Origin: DATARH01 sp035648415
Lineage (GTDB): Bacteria > Pseudomonadota > Alphaproteobacteria > ATCC43930 > CGMCC-115725
Assembly: GCA_035648415.1 (NCBI GenBank)
Contig: DASRLO010000031.1
Span: 13,808-77,807, forward strand
Direction of reading: 5' to 3'
DNA: 64,000 nt
Part shown: in pieces, positions 38,461 to 47,392 of the stretch
Layout: every line of letters begins with the position of its first letter
How positions within the stretch are numbered: position 1 is the stretch's first letter
The notes under the pieces: generated by a model
Seen by the model: the letters and a program-made list of their open reading frames with translations, nothing else
Database searches by the model: none
What the model was told of the DNA's origin: nothing
Position numbers and translations under genes: made by a program

Positions 38461-41041
38461 TCGCCGGAGCCAGCGGGCGTGCCGCCTCGTCGTAGCCCCG
38501 CCACGGTTTGCTCTTGGCGTAGAGCTTGGGCGCGGTGCGCATGGTGAAGCGTTTCGGATCGAGCCCGGCGCGGACCTGCGGCCAGTCGACCGGCATCGAG
38601 ACCGTCGCCCCTGGCCGGCCGCGCGGCGACAGCGGCGCCACCGCCGTCGACATCCGGTCGTTGCGCAGATAGTCGAGGAAAATGCGGCCGCCGCGCTCTT
38701 TTTTGGCCATGTTGATGAGGTAGCGGCTCGGGTCGTCCTTCTCCATCTGGGCGCAGATCGCGCGGGCGAACGCTTTTGCCGCGACCCAGTCGGGCCCGCC
38801 GCTCTTCGGCGCCTTTAACGGCACGACGACATGCAGGCCCTTGCCGCCCGTGGTCTTGCAAAAAGTCACGAGCCCCAGCGCCTCCAGACGGGTGCGGAAC
38901 TCCTTCGCGGCGTCGATGACCGCGCTGAACGCGACATCGGGCGCTGGATCGAGGTCGAACACCAGGCGGCCGGGGGTATCGGGCCGGCCGGGCGCGCAGT
39001 TCCACGGGTGCAGTTCGACCGCGGCGACCTGCGCCACCGCGATCAATCCTTCCGGCCGGTCGATCTGCAGATAGGGCTTGCGGTCGCCGGACACCGTGAC
39101 GGTGGTCAACGATTTTGACGTGCCCGGCCCGGCATGGCGCTGGAAGAAAACTTCGCCGGCGATGCCGTCCGGGGCGCGGATGATCGAGCACGGGCGGCCC
39201 GCGATGTGCGGCATGATCCACTCGGCCATCGCGGCGAGGTATTCGGCGAGGTCGAGTTTGGTGGCCGGCTTGCCGTCACCGCCGTCGGGCCACAACGGCT
39301 TGTCGGGATGGGTGATGGTGGTGCCCATGATGGTGACCCGGCCAAAGCTTACCGTCTTCTTGGCCCCAGATTCCTCGGGCGGTGTTACGACCGGAGTTGA
39401 CGGCGCCGCGGGTTCCTCGGCCTCGACTTCCGCGGCTGGCTTGTCCGCTCGCAACCCCTTGAACGCGGCTTGGCGGACGAGGCCGTCATCGGTCCAGTTG
39501 GCGAATTCGATCTCGGCAACCAGCTCGGGCTTCACCCAGTGGATGTTGGCCGCGCCGCGCGGCGCGTTCGCGCCGCCGAACGGGCTTTTGTCCGCGCCGG
39601 CTTCCTTGAGCCGCGGCAGCAGCGCGTCGACCTTGTCCGAGCCGAACCCGGTGCCGACCCGGCCGGCATAGACGAGGTGATCGCCCTTATGGACCCCGAC
39701 CAGCAGCGAGCGAAAGCGCCCCTGCGTGGTGGTCCAGGCGCCGATCACCACCTCGTGCCCGCCGCGGCATTTCGCCTTGGTCCAGCCGCCGCCGCGACCG
39801 GACGCATAGGCCGCGTCAAGCCGCTTCGAGACGATGCCTTCGAGCCCCGCCTCACACGCCGATTTCAGCACGGCATCGCCGCCGGTCTCGAAATGCTCGA
39901 CGTAGCGCAGGCGCGACCCGCCGTCGCCGGCGTCATCCAACAGGGGGCGAAGCCGCTCCTTGCGCTTGGACAATGGCAGGGAGCGCAAATCCTCGCCGTC
40001 GGCGAACAGCAGGTCGAACGCGAAAAACACGAGATCGCCGGTGTTGCGCTCCGAAAGCGCGGCCTGCAGCGCCGCGAAATTGGGGATGCCGGCAGCGTCG
40101 AGCGCGACGACCTCACCGTCGATCAGCGCATCCGGCAGCGACCGGGCGGCATCGCCGACAGCCGGAAACTTGTCGGTCCAGTCGAGCCCCTTGCGGGTTT
40201 TCAGCGTCGCCCGGCCGCCCGCGACGCGAAGCTGCAGGCGGTAGCCGTCGAACTTGATCTCGTGGATCCACCCGGCTTCGTTGGCCGGGCGGCCGACGAT
40301 GCGGCAGAGTTGCGGCTCGACGAAATCCGGCACTGGGATGTTTTTGGTAGCCGCCTTGGCAAGCGGCGGCGTGCTGCTGCGGCTCGACTCCCAGACCGCA
40401 TCGGCCGCGACCACGCTCTTGGCGCCGAGCATGAACGATTTGGCGCCAGGCCCCTTGCCGGCGGCGATCGCCGCCATCTTGCGGCCCGAGGCGACCGAGC
40501 GGTCGTCGGCCAGCAGCGCGTCGTGGTCGGCATCGTGCGCCGCCGCGTCGCGATGCTTGATGAGCAGCCAATTGGTGCGCTTGCCGCGGTTGCGGTCGTG
40601 CTTCATTCGCACCAGCACCCAGCTGCCGTGCAGCCGCTCCCCGTCGAGCCGGAACTTCAATTCGCCGTGGTCGAGCGATAGCGTCGGGTCGCCCTTTCCT
40701 TCCGGTTCCCAAAAGCCGCGGTCCCAAAGCTGAACGGTGCCGCCGCCATATTGCCCCTTGGGGATCGTGCCCTCGAAGTCGCCGTAGGCGAGCGGGTGGT
40801 CCTCGACCTCGACCGCGAGCCGCTTGTCGTGCGGATCGAGCGAGGGGCCCCTGGTCACCGCCCAGGATTTGAACACCCCGTCGAGTTCGAGCCGCAGATC
40901 GTAGTGCAGCCGCGTCGCCGCGTGTTTTTGGATCACGAAACGCAGGCGGTTCGAGGGCGCGACCGAGGAGGAGTCGTTCGGCTCGGCGGTCTTGGTGAAA
41001 TCACGCTTGCCGCGATAGGTCGCGAGGTTCGTGTCGCTCAT
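38432..41041 (-). CDS. ligD: Multifunctional ATP-dependent DNA ligase LigD (PE-LIG-POL)
   Basis: An 869-residue end-joining enzyme. The 3'-phosphoesterase domain is at about 30-170, with H40, H46, D48, R50 and H82 matching the Pseudomonas catalytic set shifted by two. The ligase core is at about 245-545, nucleophile Lys263 in EIKFDGYR. The primase-polymerase domain is at about 585-869, with LVFDLDPAPDV holding the metal aspartates. All three activities should be intact. It follows ku with a 4-base ATGA overlap. Its 3' end overlaps treZ. Confidence 0.95.
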   Translation of the reverse strand: MSDTNLATYRGKRDFTKTAEPNDSSSVAPSNRLRFVIQKHAATRLHYDLRLELDGVFKSWAVTRGPSLDPHDKRLAVEVEDHPLAYGDFEGTIPKGQYGGGTVQLWDRGFWEPEGKGDPTLSLDHGELKFRLDGERLHGSWVLVRMKHDRNRGKRTNWLLIKHRDAAAHDADHDALLADDRSVASGRKMAAIAAGKGPGAKSFMLGAKSVVAADAVWESSRSSTPPLAKAATKNIPVPDFVEPQLCRIVGRPANEAGWIHEIKFDGYRLQLRVAGGRATLKTRKGLDWTDKFPAVGDAARSLPDALIDGEVVALDAAGIPNFAALQAALSERNTGDLVFFAFDLLFADGEDLRSLPLSKRKERLRPLLDDAGDGGSRLRYVEHFETGGDAVLKSACEAGLEGIVSKRLDAAYASGRGGGWTKAKCRGGHEVVIGAWTTTQGRFRSLLVGVHKGDHLVYAGRVGTGFGSDKVDALLPRLKEAGADKSPFGGANAPRGAANIHWVKPELVAEIEFANWTDDGLVRQAAFKGLRADKPAAEVEAEEPAAPSTPVVTPPEESGAKKTVSFGRVTIMGTTITHPDKPLWPDGGDGKPATKLDLAEYLAAMAEWIMPHIAGRPCSIIRAPDGIAGEVFFQRHAGPGTSKSLTTVTVSGDRKPYLQIDRPEGLIAVAQVAAVELHPWNCAPGRPDTPGRLVFDLDPAPDVAFSAVIDAAKEFRTRLEALGLVTFCKTTGGKGLHVVVPLKAPKSGGPDWVAAKAFARAICAQMEKDDPSRYLINMAKKERGGRIFLDYLRNDRMSTAVAPLSPRGRPGATVSMPVDWPQVRAGLDPKRFTMRTAPKLYAKSKPWRGYDEAARPLAPAIKRFGAARR

Positions 41042-41964
41042 GAAGCCTTCTTCCGCGTCCGGCTCGGCGCCGCGCGCGGCTTCGCGGCCGGCTCAGCCGC
41101 GGTCTCGGCGGGCTTCGCCCTGCCGCCCTCGACCGGGAGCAGCATGTGGCCCTGCCGGCGGTCGCCGCCGGCCTTGCGCTTTGCCGCCGCAGTTTTACCG
41201 CCGCCCTCGGCGAGGCTGCGCTTCAGCGCCTCCATCAGGTTGATCACCTTGGGCGTGGCAGCCGCCTGCTTCTTGGCGGCGGGGCGGCCCTCGGCCCTGC
41301 TTTCGACAAGCTCGCGCAAGGCGTCCTGATAGCGGTCGCGGAAATCGGCGGGATCGAATTCGGCCGCGCGCCGCTCGATGATCGTCCTGGCGACCGCGAC
41401 CATGTCGGCATCGGCGGGCTCGGCCGCGCCGCCGAATTCCGCGGTGCGAACCTCCGCCGCGCTGCGCAGCGTGTTCATTAAAAGGCCGGCGCCGCGCGGC
41501 TCGACCAGCACCAGCCGCTCGCGGCTCGACAGCACGATGCGGCCGATGCCGACCCGCCCGGTTTCCGCCATCGCCGCGCCGATCACGGCAAACGTCTCGA
41601 TGGCGATCTTGCCGTCGGGGTAGATGAAATACGGCGCGTCGAGGTAGAGCGGGTCGATCTCGTCGCGCTTGACGAAACGGTCGAGATCGATGGTCTGCGA
41701 GGATTCGATCCGCAGCTCCTGCAGCTCGTCGTCGGGAATGATGACGTATTCGTGCCGCTCGTACTCATAGCCCCGAACGATGTCGGCGCGCTCGACCTTG
41801 TCGCCGCTCTCGCCGTCGACGAGCTGCTGGCGGACGCGGTTGCCGGTCTTCGGATTGATCTGGTGCAGCCGGATGTTCGCTGCCTCGCTCGTCGCCGGGG
41901 TCAGGTAGATCGGACACGACACGAGGGACAAACGCAAAAATCCATTCCAGGTCGCACGCGGCAT
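41038..41964 (-). CDS. ku: Non-homologous end-joining protein Ku
   Basis: A 308-residue Ku core protein that forms a ring homodimer on DNA ends and recruits LigD. It starts PRATWNGFLRLSLVSCPIYL, the usual first strand, and includes YEYERHEYVIIPDDELQ and the bridge region SQTIDLDRFVKRDEIDP. The C-terminal tail from about 245 is Lys/Ala-rich and probably binds DNA and LigD. It is the first gene of the two-gene end-joining operon and is divergent from the PCC-domain gene. Confidence 0.95.
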   Translation of the reverse strand: MPRATWNGFLRLSLVSCPIYLTPATSEAANIRLHQINPKTGNRVRQQLVDGESGDKVERADIVRGYEYERHEYVIIPDDELQELRIESSQTIDLDRFVKRDEIDPLYLDAPYFIYPDGKIAIETFAVIGAAMAETGRVGIGRIVLSSRERLVLVEPRGAGLLMNTLRSAAEVRTAEFGGAAEPADADMVAVARTIIERRAAEFDPADFRDRYQDALRELVESRAEGRPAAKKQAAATPKVINLMEALKRSLAEGGGKTAAAKRKAGGDRRQGHMLLPVEGGRAKPAETAAEPAAKPRAAPSRTRKKAS

Positions 41965-42067
41965 AGGTCGCCTCCAGTTTCACCCGGTGAACGCTCGGCG
42001 CGCGCAATTGGCGCAAAGCGAGCCGGAACCGGGATTTGAGCCACGCCGTTGTGCTTTAATCAACCTT

Positions 42068-42074
42068 AAGGAGG
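42068..42074 (+). promoter_or_regulatory. Strong Shine-Dalgarno site
   Basis: AAGGAGG lies 5 bases upstream of ATG 42080. It is the best match to the 16S anti-SD that I noticed in this window and fixes the start of the PCC-domain protein against an upstream in-frame ATG at 41987. Confidence 0.75.
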
Positions 42075-42079
42075 TATTA

Positions 42080-42526
42080 ATGAAATCGAAGCTCGTGGCC
42101 CAAGCGGCGGGTGAGCGCACCTTCGTACTGGTCCTCGACCCCGGCGAGGAAGCCTTCGCGGCCATCAGCCGTTTCGCGTCGGACGAGAAAATCGCCGGCG
42201 CCTCGCTGACCGCGCTCGGCGCCTTCGAGAAGGCCACGGTCGGCTGGTTCGACCTGGCGCGGAAGACCTATCGCAAGATCCCGGTCAGCGAGCAATGCGA
42301 GGTGCTGAGCGCGCTCGGCGACATCGCGCTCGGCGACGACGGCAAGCCCAGCCTGCATCTGCACGCGGTGCTCGGGATGAGCGACGGGTCGACGCGCGGC
42401 GGTCATTTGATCGAAGGTTGGGTGCGGCCGACGCTCGAAGTGACGCTGGTCGAGACCCCGGTCCACCTGCGTCGCAAGCAGCGGCCGGAACTCGGGGTCG
42501 CGCTGATCGACCTCGCCGCGGGCTGA
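42080..42526 (+). CDS. PCC/DUF296 domain protein
   Basis: A 148-residue single-domain protein of the PPC/DUF296 family. GASLTALGAFEKATVGWFD, LHLHAVLGMSDGSTRGGHL and EGWVRPTLEVTL form the core; the histidines in LHLH and GGHL form the metal-binding site described for bacterial members. In plants the domain is fused to AT-hooks, but stand-alone bacterial copies have no settled role. No membrane or signal segment is seen. A strong ribosome site suggests high expression. Confidence 0.88.
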   Translation: MKSKLVAQAAGERTFVLVLDPGEEAFAAISRFASDEKIAGASLTALGAFEKATVGWFDLARKTYRKIPVSEQCEVLSALGDIALGDDGKPSLHLHAVLGMSDGSTRGGHLIEGWVRPTLEVTLVETPVHLRRKQRPELGVALIDLAAG

Positions 42527-42605
42527 GCGCGCCCGCTAATCGGTTCCACCGGCAAAGGCGCGTATCATCGCTTGCCTTGCGCTTCAACCGATCGGAGGAA
42601 AGCAA

Positions 42606-43559
42606 ATGCCGCAAACCATCCGCGCCGTCGTCGTCGATCCCGCCGCGCCGGGGCGGCTGGCGATCAGGCCGGTCGAATTGCGCGACCCCGACCGCGACGA
42701 GGTCGTGGTCAAGGTCACCGCGATCTCGCTCAACCGCGGCGAGACGCGGCGCGCCGTGCAGCAGGCCGAGCCGGGATGGCGGCCGGGCTGGGACTTTGCC
42801 GGGGTGGTCGAGCGCGAGGCCGCCGACGGCAGCGGGCCGCAGGTGGGGACGCGCAGCGTCGGGATTTTGCCGAGCGGCGCCTGGGCCGAGCGGGTCAATT
42901 GTCGCAGCCACGCGGTCGCCGCGCTGCCCGACGCGGTCAGCGACGCCGAGGCCTCGACCCTGCCGGTCGCCGGGCTTACCGCGCTGCACGCGTTGCGCCG
43001 GGGCGGGCTGCTGTTGGGACGCAAGGTTTTGGTCGACGGCGCATCGGGTGGGGTCGGGCATCTCGCCTGCCAGCTGGCGCTCGCCGCCGGCGCCATCGTC
43101 TGGGGCCATGTGCGGCGCGAGGAGCAGCGCGCGCAGGTCGCCGGGTGGTGCGGCGGACGGGTGGTAGTCGGCGGCGATCTGTCGGCGGCGACAGGGCCCG
43201 GGCCGTACTGGCTGATCCTCGATTCGGTCGGCGGCTCGGCGCTTTCGGCGGCGCTGGGGATGCTCGCGCCCAACGGCACCTGCGTCACCTTCGGCATCTC
43301 GGAAGCAGGGACGGCGACTGTCGAAAGCCGCAATTTCTTCGGCGCCGGCGGCGCGCGGCTCTATGGGCTCACCTTGTTCCACGAGCTGATGAGCGTCGAG
43401 CGCGCCGGCATCGGCCTCGCGCTGCTCGCCGGCGAGATCGAAGCCGGCAGGCTCAAGCCGCAGATCGCGGTCGAGGCGGGGTGGAGCGAAATCGGCGCGG
43501 TCGCCCAGCGCCTGATCGACCGCGGCTTTACGGGCAAGGCGGTGCTGCACGTCCAATAG
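42606..43559 (+). CDS. MDR-family zinc-less alcohol dehydrogenase/quinone oxidoreductase-like protein
   Basis: A 317-residue medium-chain reductase. The GroES-like half has LNRGETRRAV and GWDFAGVVE. The Rossmann half has KVLVDGASGGVGHLACQLA for NADP(H), and the end is IDRGFTGKAVLHV. Zinc-ligand cysteines are absent, so it belongs with quinone oxidoreductases or crotonyl-CoA-type reductases. It follows the PCC gene after 79 bases in the same direction. Confidence 0.87.
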   Translation: MPQTIRAVVVDPAAPGRLAIRPVELRDPDRDEVVVKVTAISLNRGETRRAVQQAEPGWRPGWDFAGVVEREAADGSGPQVGTRSVGILPSGAWAERVNCRSHAVAALPDAVSDAEASTLPVAGLTALHALRRGGLLLGRKVLVDGASGGVGHLACQLALAAGAIVWGHVRREEQRAQVAGWCGGRVVVGGDLSAATGPGPYWLILDSVGGSALSAALGMLAPNGTCVTFGISEAGTATVESRNFFGAGGARLYGLTLFHELMSVERAGIGLALLAGEIEAGRLKPQIAVEAGWSEIGAVAQRLIDRGFTGKAVLHVQ

Positions 43560-43626
43560 CGAAGTTGCTATACTTGAACGGGCAAGCCATCATCTTTTTC
43601 GTCGATGCATAAGGAATCCGAGGTTT

Positions 43627-43938
43627 ATGGCCGCCTCCGGCATTCTCAAACTCCAGCGCGCCGGGTTCAACGAACAGCAGGTTGAGGCGCTGGCCGAATA
43701 TTTCGACGAACAGATGGTCACCAAGGCCGATCTCTCGTCGGGTTTGGGGGCATTGCGTGCCGAACTTGCAACCGTCGAAGCGCGTCTCGAAGCGTCTATC
43801 CGGCAGACGCGCGCGGAACTCGAAGTCAAGATAGAGCAGTCGAAATCCGATACGGTCAAATGGGTTGTTGGGGTTGCTTTCGCTCAAGCCGCGATGATCT
43901 TTGCCATGTTCAGATTTTTTCCGACAGGGCACCCGTAG
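43627..43938 (+). CDS. Coiled-coil membrane protein, DUF1640/CCDC90-like
   Basis: A 103-residue protein. The N-terminal part resembles the DUF1640 start (LQRAGFNEQQVEALAEYFDE), followed by a heptad-rich coiled coil of about 40 residues (ALRAELATVEARLEASIRQT) and a single C-terminal membrane helix (WVVGVAFAQAAMIFAMFRFF). Bacterial members are uncharacterised; relatives of mitochondrial MCUR1/CCDC90 have this architecture. It probably faces the cytoplasm. Confidence 0.75.
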   Translation: MAASGILKLQRAGFNEQQVEALAEYFDEQMVTKADLSSGLGALRAELATVEARLEASIRQTRAELEVKIEQSKSDTVKWVVGVAFAQAAMIFAMFRFFPTGHP

Positions 43939-44008
43939 CGTCATCTCCAGGTCGTAATGCGGCGATGAGGCGGTGCGATTGCCGCCTCATCGCGTCAATT
44001 CCTGGTCG

Positions 44009-44314
44009 CTAAGCGGCCGGCTGGCAGACGTGGATTTCGCGGTTGGCGAGGAGGTCGCGGGTCTTGGCGCCGTAGGCCGCCATGTGGGGCGACGCGGCGT
44101 GCGCCTTCAAATGGTCGAGGCTTTCCCATTTCTCGACGACGACAAAGGTGTCCGCGCCGAATTTCGCCCCGGCGCCGCCCTCGGCGTCGATCACCGGGCC
44201 GTATTCGATGCAGCCCGCCTCGGCGTGGACCGCGGGCATGTTGGCGCGGAACGCGGCGAGCACCTCGTCGCGCTTGCCGGGCTTGGTGGTGAGGATGGCG
44301 AGTACATGGATCAT
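44009..44314 (-). CDS. Antibiotic biosynthesis monooxygenase (ABM) domain protein
   Basis: A 101-residue dimeric ferredoxin-like protein: IHVLAILTTKPGKRDEVLAA, then AEAGCIEYGPV, VVVEKWESLDHLKAHAASPH and a final strand. ABM proteins include cofactor-free monooxygenases and heme-degrading enzymes, but many are of unknown role. ATG at 44314 follows GGAGGA, which rules out the longer form starting at 44350. The MlaC-like gene is upstream on the same strand. Confidence 0.85.
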   Translation of the reverse strand: MIHVLAILTTKPGKRDEVLAAFRANMPAVHAEAGCIEYGPVIDAEGGAGAKFGADTFVVVEKWESLDHLKAHAASPHMAAYGAKTRDLLANREIHVCQPAA

Positions 44315-44428
44315 CGTGTCCTCCGCAATTCGCTTGGGCGCCGGGAGCATAGGCGGAGGGCGCGCGCCGAGCCAAGGATTTGTCCCTGGCCCGCCTTCTT
44401 CGCCGTGGTGGCGAACGGGAGCGCCGAC

Positions 44429-45058
44429 CTACGAGGCCAGCGCCGCTGCCTTGTTGTTGAGGGCGGTGATCAGGCCGTTGATGCCCTGCGTCTTGAGGAT
44501 GCCGCTGAATTCCGAACGGCGCGTCGCCAGTTCGCTGATCGTGCCGTTGAGGTAGACATCGGCGATCTGCCAGCTGCCGCCGTTCTGGCGCATCAGATAG
44601 TTGATATGGACCACGTCGCCGTCGGAGGGGACGATCTGGCTGAGGATCAAGGTGCCCGCCGGCGAGGCGGCCTCGCCGGTCACCTTGAGCTGCTCGCCGT
44701 CATATTTATGAAACCGCTCGGCATAGACCGCGGCGACATAGCGCTCGAAGGCCTGGGTCACCCCGGCCTGCTGCGCCGGGGTCAAGCTGTTCCATTCGGG
44801 TCCAACCGCGAGCCGGGTCATGAATGGGATGTCGAAACTCTGACGGACCGCCGGCGCTAGGCGCGCGTAGCGGCCCTGCGCGCCGAGTTGCACCCCGTTG
44901 CGCATTGTGTCGAGCAGGGTCGAGTAGAAGGCGCGGACGGTCTCGGCCCCGCCGCCCGTCGTGGTCGCCGTGGCGAAGGGGGCGGGCAGAGCCAAGCCGG
45001 CGCACAGCGCCAGGCCGGTCAGAGTCAACGTTCGTCTCGTCGCAGAAAAACGCGTCAT
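44429..45058 (-). CDS. Periplasmic phospholipid-binding protein, MlaC/Tgt2/HpnM family
   Basis: A 209-residue exported protein. A signal peptide is present (TRRTLTLTGLALCAGLALPAP, cut near ATA). The mature part has ETVRAFYSTLLDTM, YARLAPAVRQSFDIPFMTRL and the pair VHINYLMRQNGGSWQIADVY, which are conserved in MlaC-type lipid carriers. It may ferry phospholipid between inner and outer membrane, or act with hopanoids as HpnM does. No mlaFEDB or hpn genes are nearby. ATG at 45058 is chosen because it begins the signal peptide. Confidence 0.88.
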   Translation of the reverse strand: MTRFSATRRTLTLTGLALCAGLALPAPFATATTTGGGAETVRAFYSTLLDTMRNGVQLGAQGRYARLAPAVRQSFDIPFMTRLAVGPEWNSLTPAQQAGVTQAFERYVAAVYAERFHKYDGEQLKVTGEAASPAGTLILSQIVPSDGDVVHINYLMRQNGGSWQIADVYLNGTISELATRRSEFSGILKTQGINGLITALNNKAAALAS

Positions 45059-45411
45059 GATGGAACTCGCACGAATGTCTGAGGAACTACGGTAGAACTG
45101 AGCGCCGCCGTCGGGATTGCAAGTGCATGGCTGCGATGCACGGGAACAACGGGTAACGGCCCTGCACATTCCGCGCCTGCGCCGGGGCCAAGCTGCATCG
45201 CGCGCAAGAGCCGCATCGAGCTTCTTAAAGGCATACACCTAACCAATCGCATGCTGGTGAGATTTTTACTGAATTTCGCCGGGGCGGCGCGGCTGCCCAC
45301 CTATTCGTTCAATAACGGTTCGGCCGGCGCGATCGATCCCCCCGGGCGCGATCGTTTCCGCCGCGCCGAGCGCTGCGCTAGAGTGGCGCTTCCCGCTCCA
45401 GGAGATCGGCC
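45059..45411. other. 353-base divergent intergenic region
   Basis: Between the MlaC-like start (minus) and the duplicated-domain gene (plus). No reading frame with coding character is found on either strand. It holds A/T-richer patches near 45225-45265 and 45301-45320 that could contain promoters, and short palindromes containing CGATCG near 45329-45355. No defined operator is recognised. Confidence 0.5.
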
Positions 45412-46041
45412 ATGTCGTATATCTACTTTGTGCAGATGGATATCCCAGAGAGCCTCGATGGGGAACTCAACCGCATTTACGACACCGAGCATGTGCCGAT
45501 GCTGTCGAAAGTGCCGGGGGTCAAGCGGGTGACGCGCTATCGGCTCGAGCAGTCGAACGACAGCCGAATGCAGAAATACCTGGCGATTTACGAGATCGAC
45601 GCGCCGGCGGTGGTCGATTCGAAAGCCTGGGACGAGGGCAGCACCTGGGGCGACTGGGCTGCCAAAATCCGCCCGCACACCACCAGCCGGCATCACAGCT
45701 TTTTCGAGAAGATCGGGGAATTCGGGCCGGGACGGACCGCGACGCCGTACATCTATGTCGTGCAGATGGACATTCCGGCGGCGCACGAGGCCGAGTTCAA
45801 CCGCGTCTACGACGCCGAGCACGCGCCGCTGCTGTCAAAGGTATGCGGCAGGGGCACCCGCTATCGCCTGACGCAGTCGAACGACAGCCGGATGCAGCAA
45901 TACATGGTGATCTACGAGCTCGACGCGCCGGCGGTGACCGAGAGCAAGGCATGGGCCGACGCCGGGGCGCATGGCGACTGGGCGAGCCAGATCCGCCCGC
46001 ATACGACGAGCCGGCACCACAGTTTCTTCAAGAAGGTTTAG
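45412..46041 (+). CDS. Internally duplicated dimeric alpha/beta-barrel-type protein
   Basis: A 209-residue protein formed by two copies of one module: residues 3-100 and 113-208. Both start YIY.VQMDIP, share YD.EH.P.LSKV, then RYRL.QSNDSRMQ.Y..IYE.DAPAV, and end IRPHTTSRHHSFF.K. The second copy lacks two residues in the PGVKRV region. The module resembles DUF4286/EthD-like ferredoxin folds that normally dimerise, so the tandem copy may make a single-chain dimer. Function unknown. Confidence 0.75.
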   Translation: MSYIYFVQMDIPESLDGELNRIYDTEHVPMLSKVPGVKRVTRYRLEQSNDSRMQKYLAIYEIDAPAVVDSKAWDEGSTWGDWAAKIRPHTTSRHHSFFEKIGEFGPGRTATPYIYVVQMDIPAAHEAEFNRVYDAEHAPLLSKVCGRGTRYRLTQSNDSRMQQYMVIYELDAPAVTESKAWADAGAHGDWASQIRPHTTSRHHSFFKKV

Positions 46042-46049
46042 CCCCGGCC

Positions 46050-46147
46050 GTCATTGCGAGGGGCGCGTCAGCACGAGGCGGCAATCTTGCGCCAGGTGGC
46101 GAACTCTGCCCGAGATTGCTTTGTCGCCTCCGGCTTCTCGCAATGAC
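46050..46147. repeat. Dispersed inverted-repeat element, copy 1
   Basis: Bounded by perfect 11-base inverted ends, GTCATTGCGAG (46050-46060) and CTCGCAATGAC (46137-46147), with an inner pair around GGCAATCT and AGATTGCT. The same ends and inner motifs recur at 63139-63224. It lies between two convergent genes, where the cruciform or hairpin could also end transcription. Similar elements are widespread in alphaproteobacterial intergenic DNA. Confidence 0.8.
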
Positions 46148-46153
46148 AGCGCG

Positions 46154-47275
46154 CTACGATCCGCCGGCGATTTCCGTTACGGCGGGGGCGGTGATGGCGA
46201 TACGGCGGCGGGAGCGGACCCAGCGCAGCGCCCGTTTCTCGACGCAATGCCAGGAGAGCCAGGCGAGCGGCAGGACCAGCGCGAGCGTGCCGAGGAACAC
46301 CTGCCACCACGCCGCGCGGCCGCCGGAAAGCCACATCACGAACTCCTCGCACGGCCAGCCATAGATGTAGATGCCGTAGGAGAGATCGCCGGCGTAGCGG
46401 GCGTAATCGACGCGCGGCCAATAGCGCGTCGCCGCGTAGATCGTCAGATAGCCGCCGGGGAGCGCGAAGAGGGTGATGAACTGATGGCCGACCCGGCTGA
46501 TCAGCACGAGGCCGGCGATTGCGGCGAGCGCCCAGTACCAGCGGAAGGCGATCCGGCCGCGCAGGAAATACATCACCATGCCGGCGGCGAAGTGGCTCAG
46601 CATCCACAGCCAACCGCGGATGTCGTGGAGCCACATCAGCGAATGGTCCTGGTCCCACCCGATCGCGGCGATGCCGAGGACGAGCAGTGCGACCGCGACC
46701 GGCAGCCTGAGGCCGCGCGCGACGCCGAGGACCAGCACCGTCAGGTACATGTAGACTTCGAAGCGCAGCGTCCAGAACGAGCCGTTGACGAGGAGCCCGA
46801 CGGTGGTGTTGGCGAACAGCACGCCCGGGAGCGCCAGCGGGCCGGGCCACAAGGTCGCGTATTCGCCGAGGAAATCGCGCAGCCCCGGGTGGGCGAGATA
46901 GGCCGCGAGCGGCAGGCTGGTGACCATCGGGCCGAGCACAAAGGCGCAGACGAGGCCGTTGACGGCGAGGCCCGGATAGATCCGCGCTGTGCGGCGCAAC
47001 ACAAAGCCGCCGGGCTTTGGTGCGCGGCAAAAACTCTCGGTCACCAGATAGCCGCTGATCACGAAGAAGATGAAGACGCCGACGAGGCCGAGCGGACACT
47101 GGTTGTGGCTCAGCCACACCAGCGGCTCGCGCGCCTGGGTCCCCTCGGCGATCAGGAACGAGTGGGAGAAGATCACCGTCAGCGCCGCGACCAGCCGCAG
47201 AAAATCGAAATTGTTGGCGTGTGAATTGGTGACGGGTGAATTGGTGGCGGGGCGGGCGGGATCGGCGGTCGGCAT
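46154..47275 (-). CDS. Acyltransferase 3 family membrane protein (OafA-like)
   Basis: A 373-residue polytopic protein with about ten hydrophobic segments. It opens FDFLRLVAALTVIFSHSFLI, with the conserved His after the first helix, then GVFIFFVISGYLVTESF, the family hallmark, and LRRTARIYP. Such proteins move acetyl or other acyl groups across the membrane onto sugars. A cellulose locus lies 2.7 kb away, but the two are separated by other genes. ATG at 47275 is chosen because upstream codons are low complexity. Confidence 0.9.
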   Translation of the reverse strand: MPTADPARPATNSPVTNSHANNFDFLRLVAALTVIFSHSFLIAEGTQAREPLVWLSHNQCPLGLVGVFIFFVISGYLVTESFCRAPKPGGFVLRRTARIYPGLAVNGLVCAFVLGPMVTSLPLAAYLAHPGLRDFLGEYATLWPGPLALPGVLFANTTVGLLVNGSFWTLRFEVYMYLTVLVLGVARGLRLPVAVALLVLGIAAIGWDQDHSLMWLHDIRGWLWMLSHFAAGMVMYFLRGRIAFRWYWALAAIAGLVLISRVGHQFITLFALPGGYLTIYAATRYWPRVDYARYAGDLSYGIYIYGWPCEEFVMWLSGGRAAWWQVFLGTLALVLPLAWLSWHCVEKRALRWVRSRRRIAITAPAVTEIAGGS

Positions 47276-47392
47276 AAAACCACTCCGGCTCGGCGCAGCG
47301 CCGCTGATGCGCCTGGGACGCGTCCGCTCTTGCCGGAATCGGCGCGGCTGCGCAACATCCCGCTGCAAAAAGAGGAACCGGCGAGCATAACG

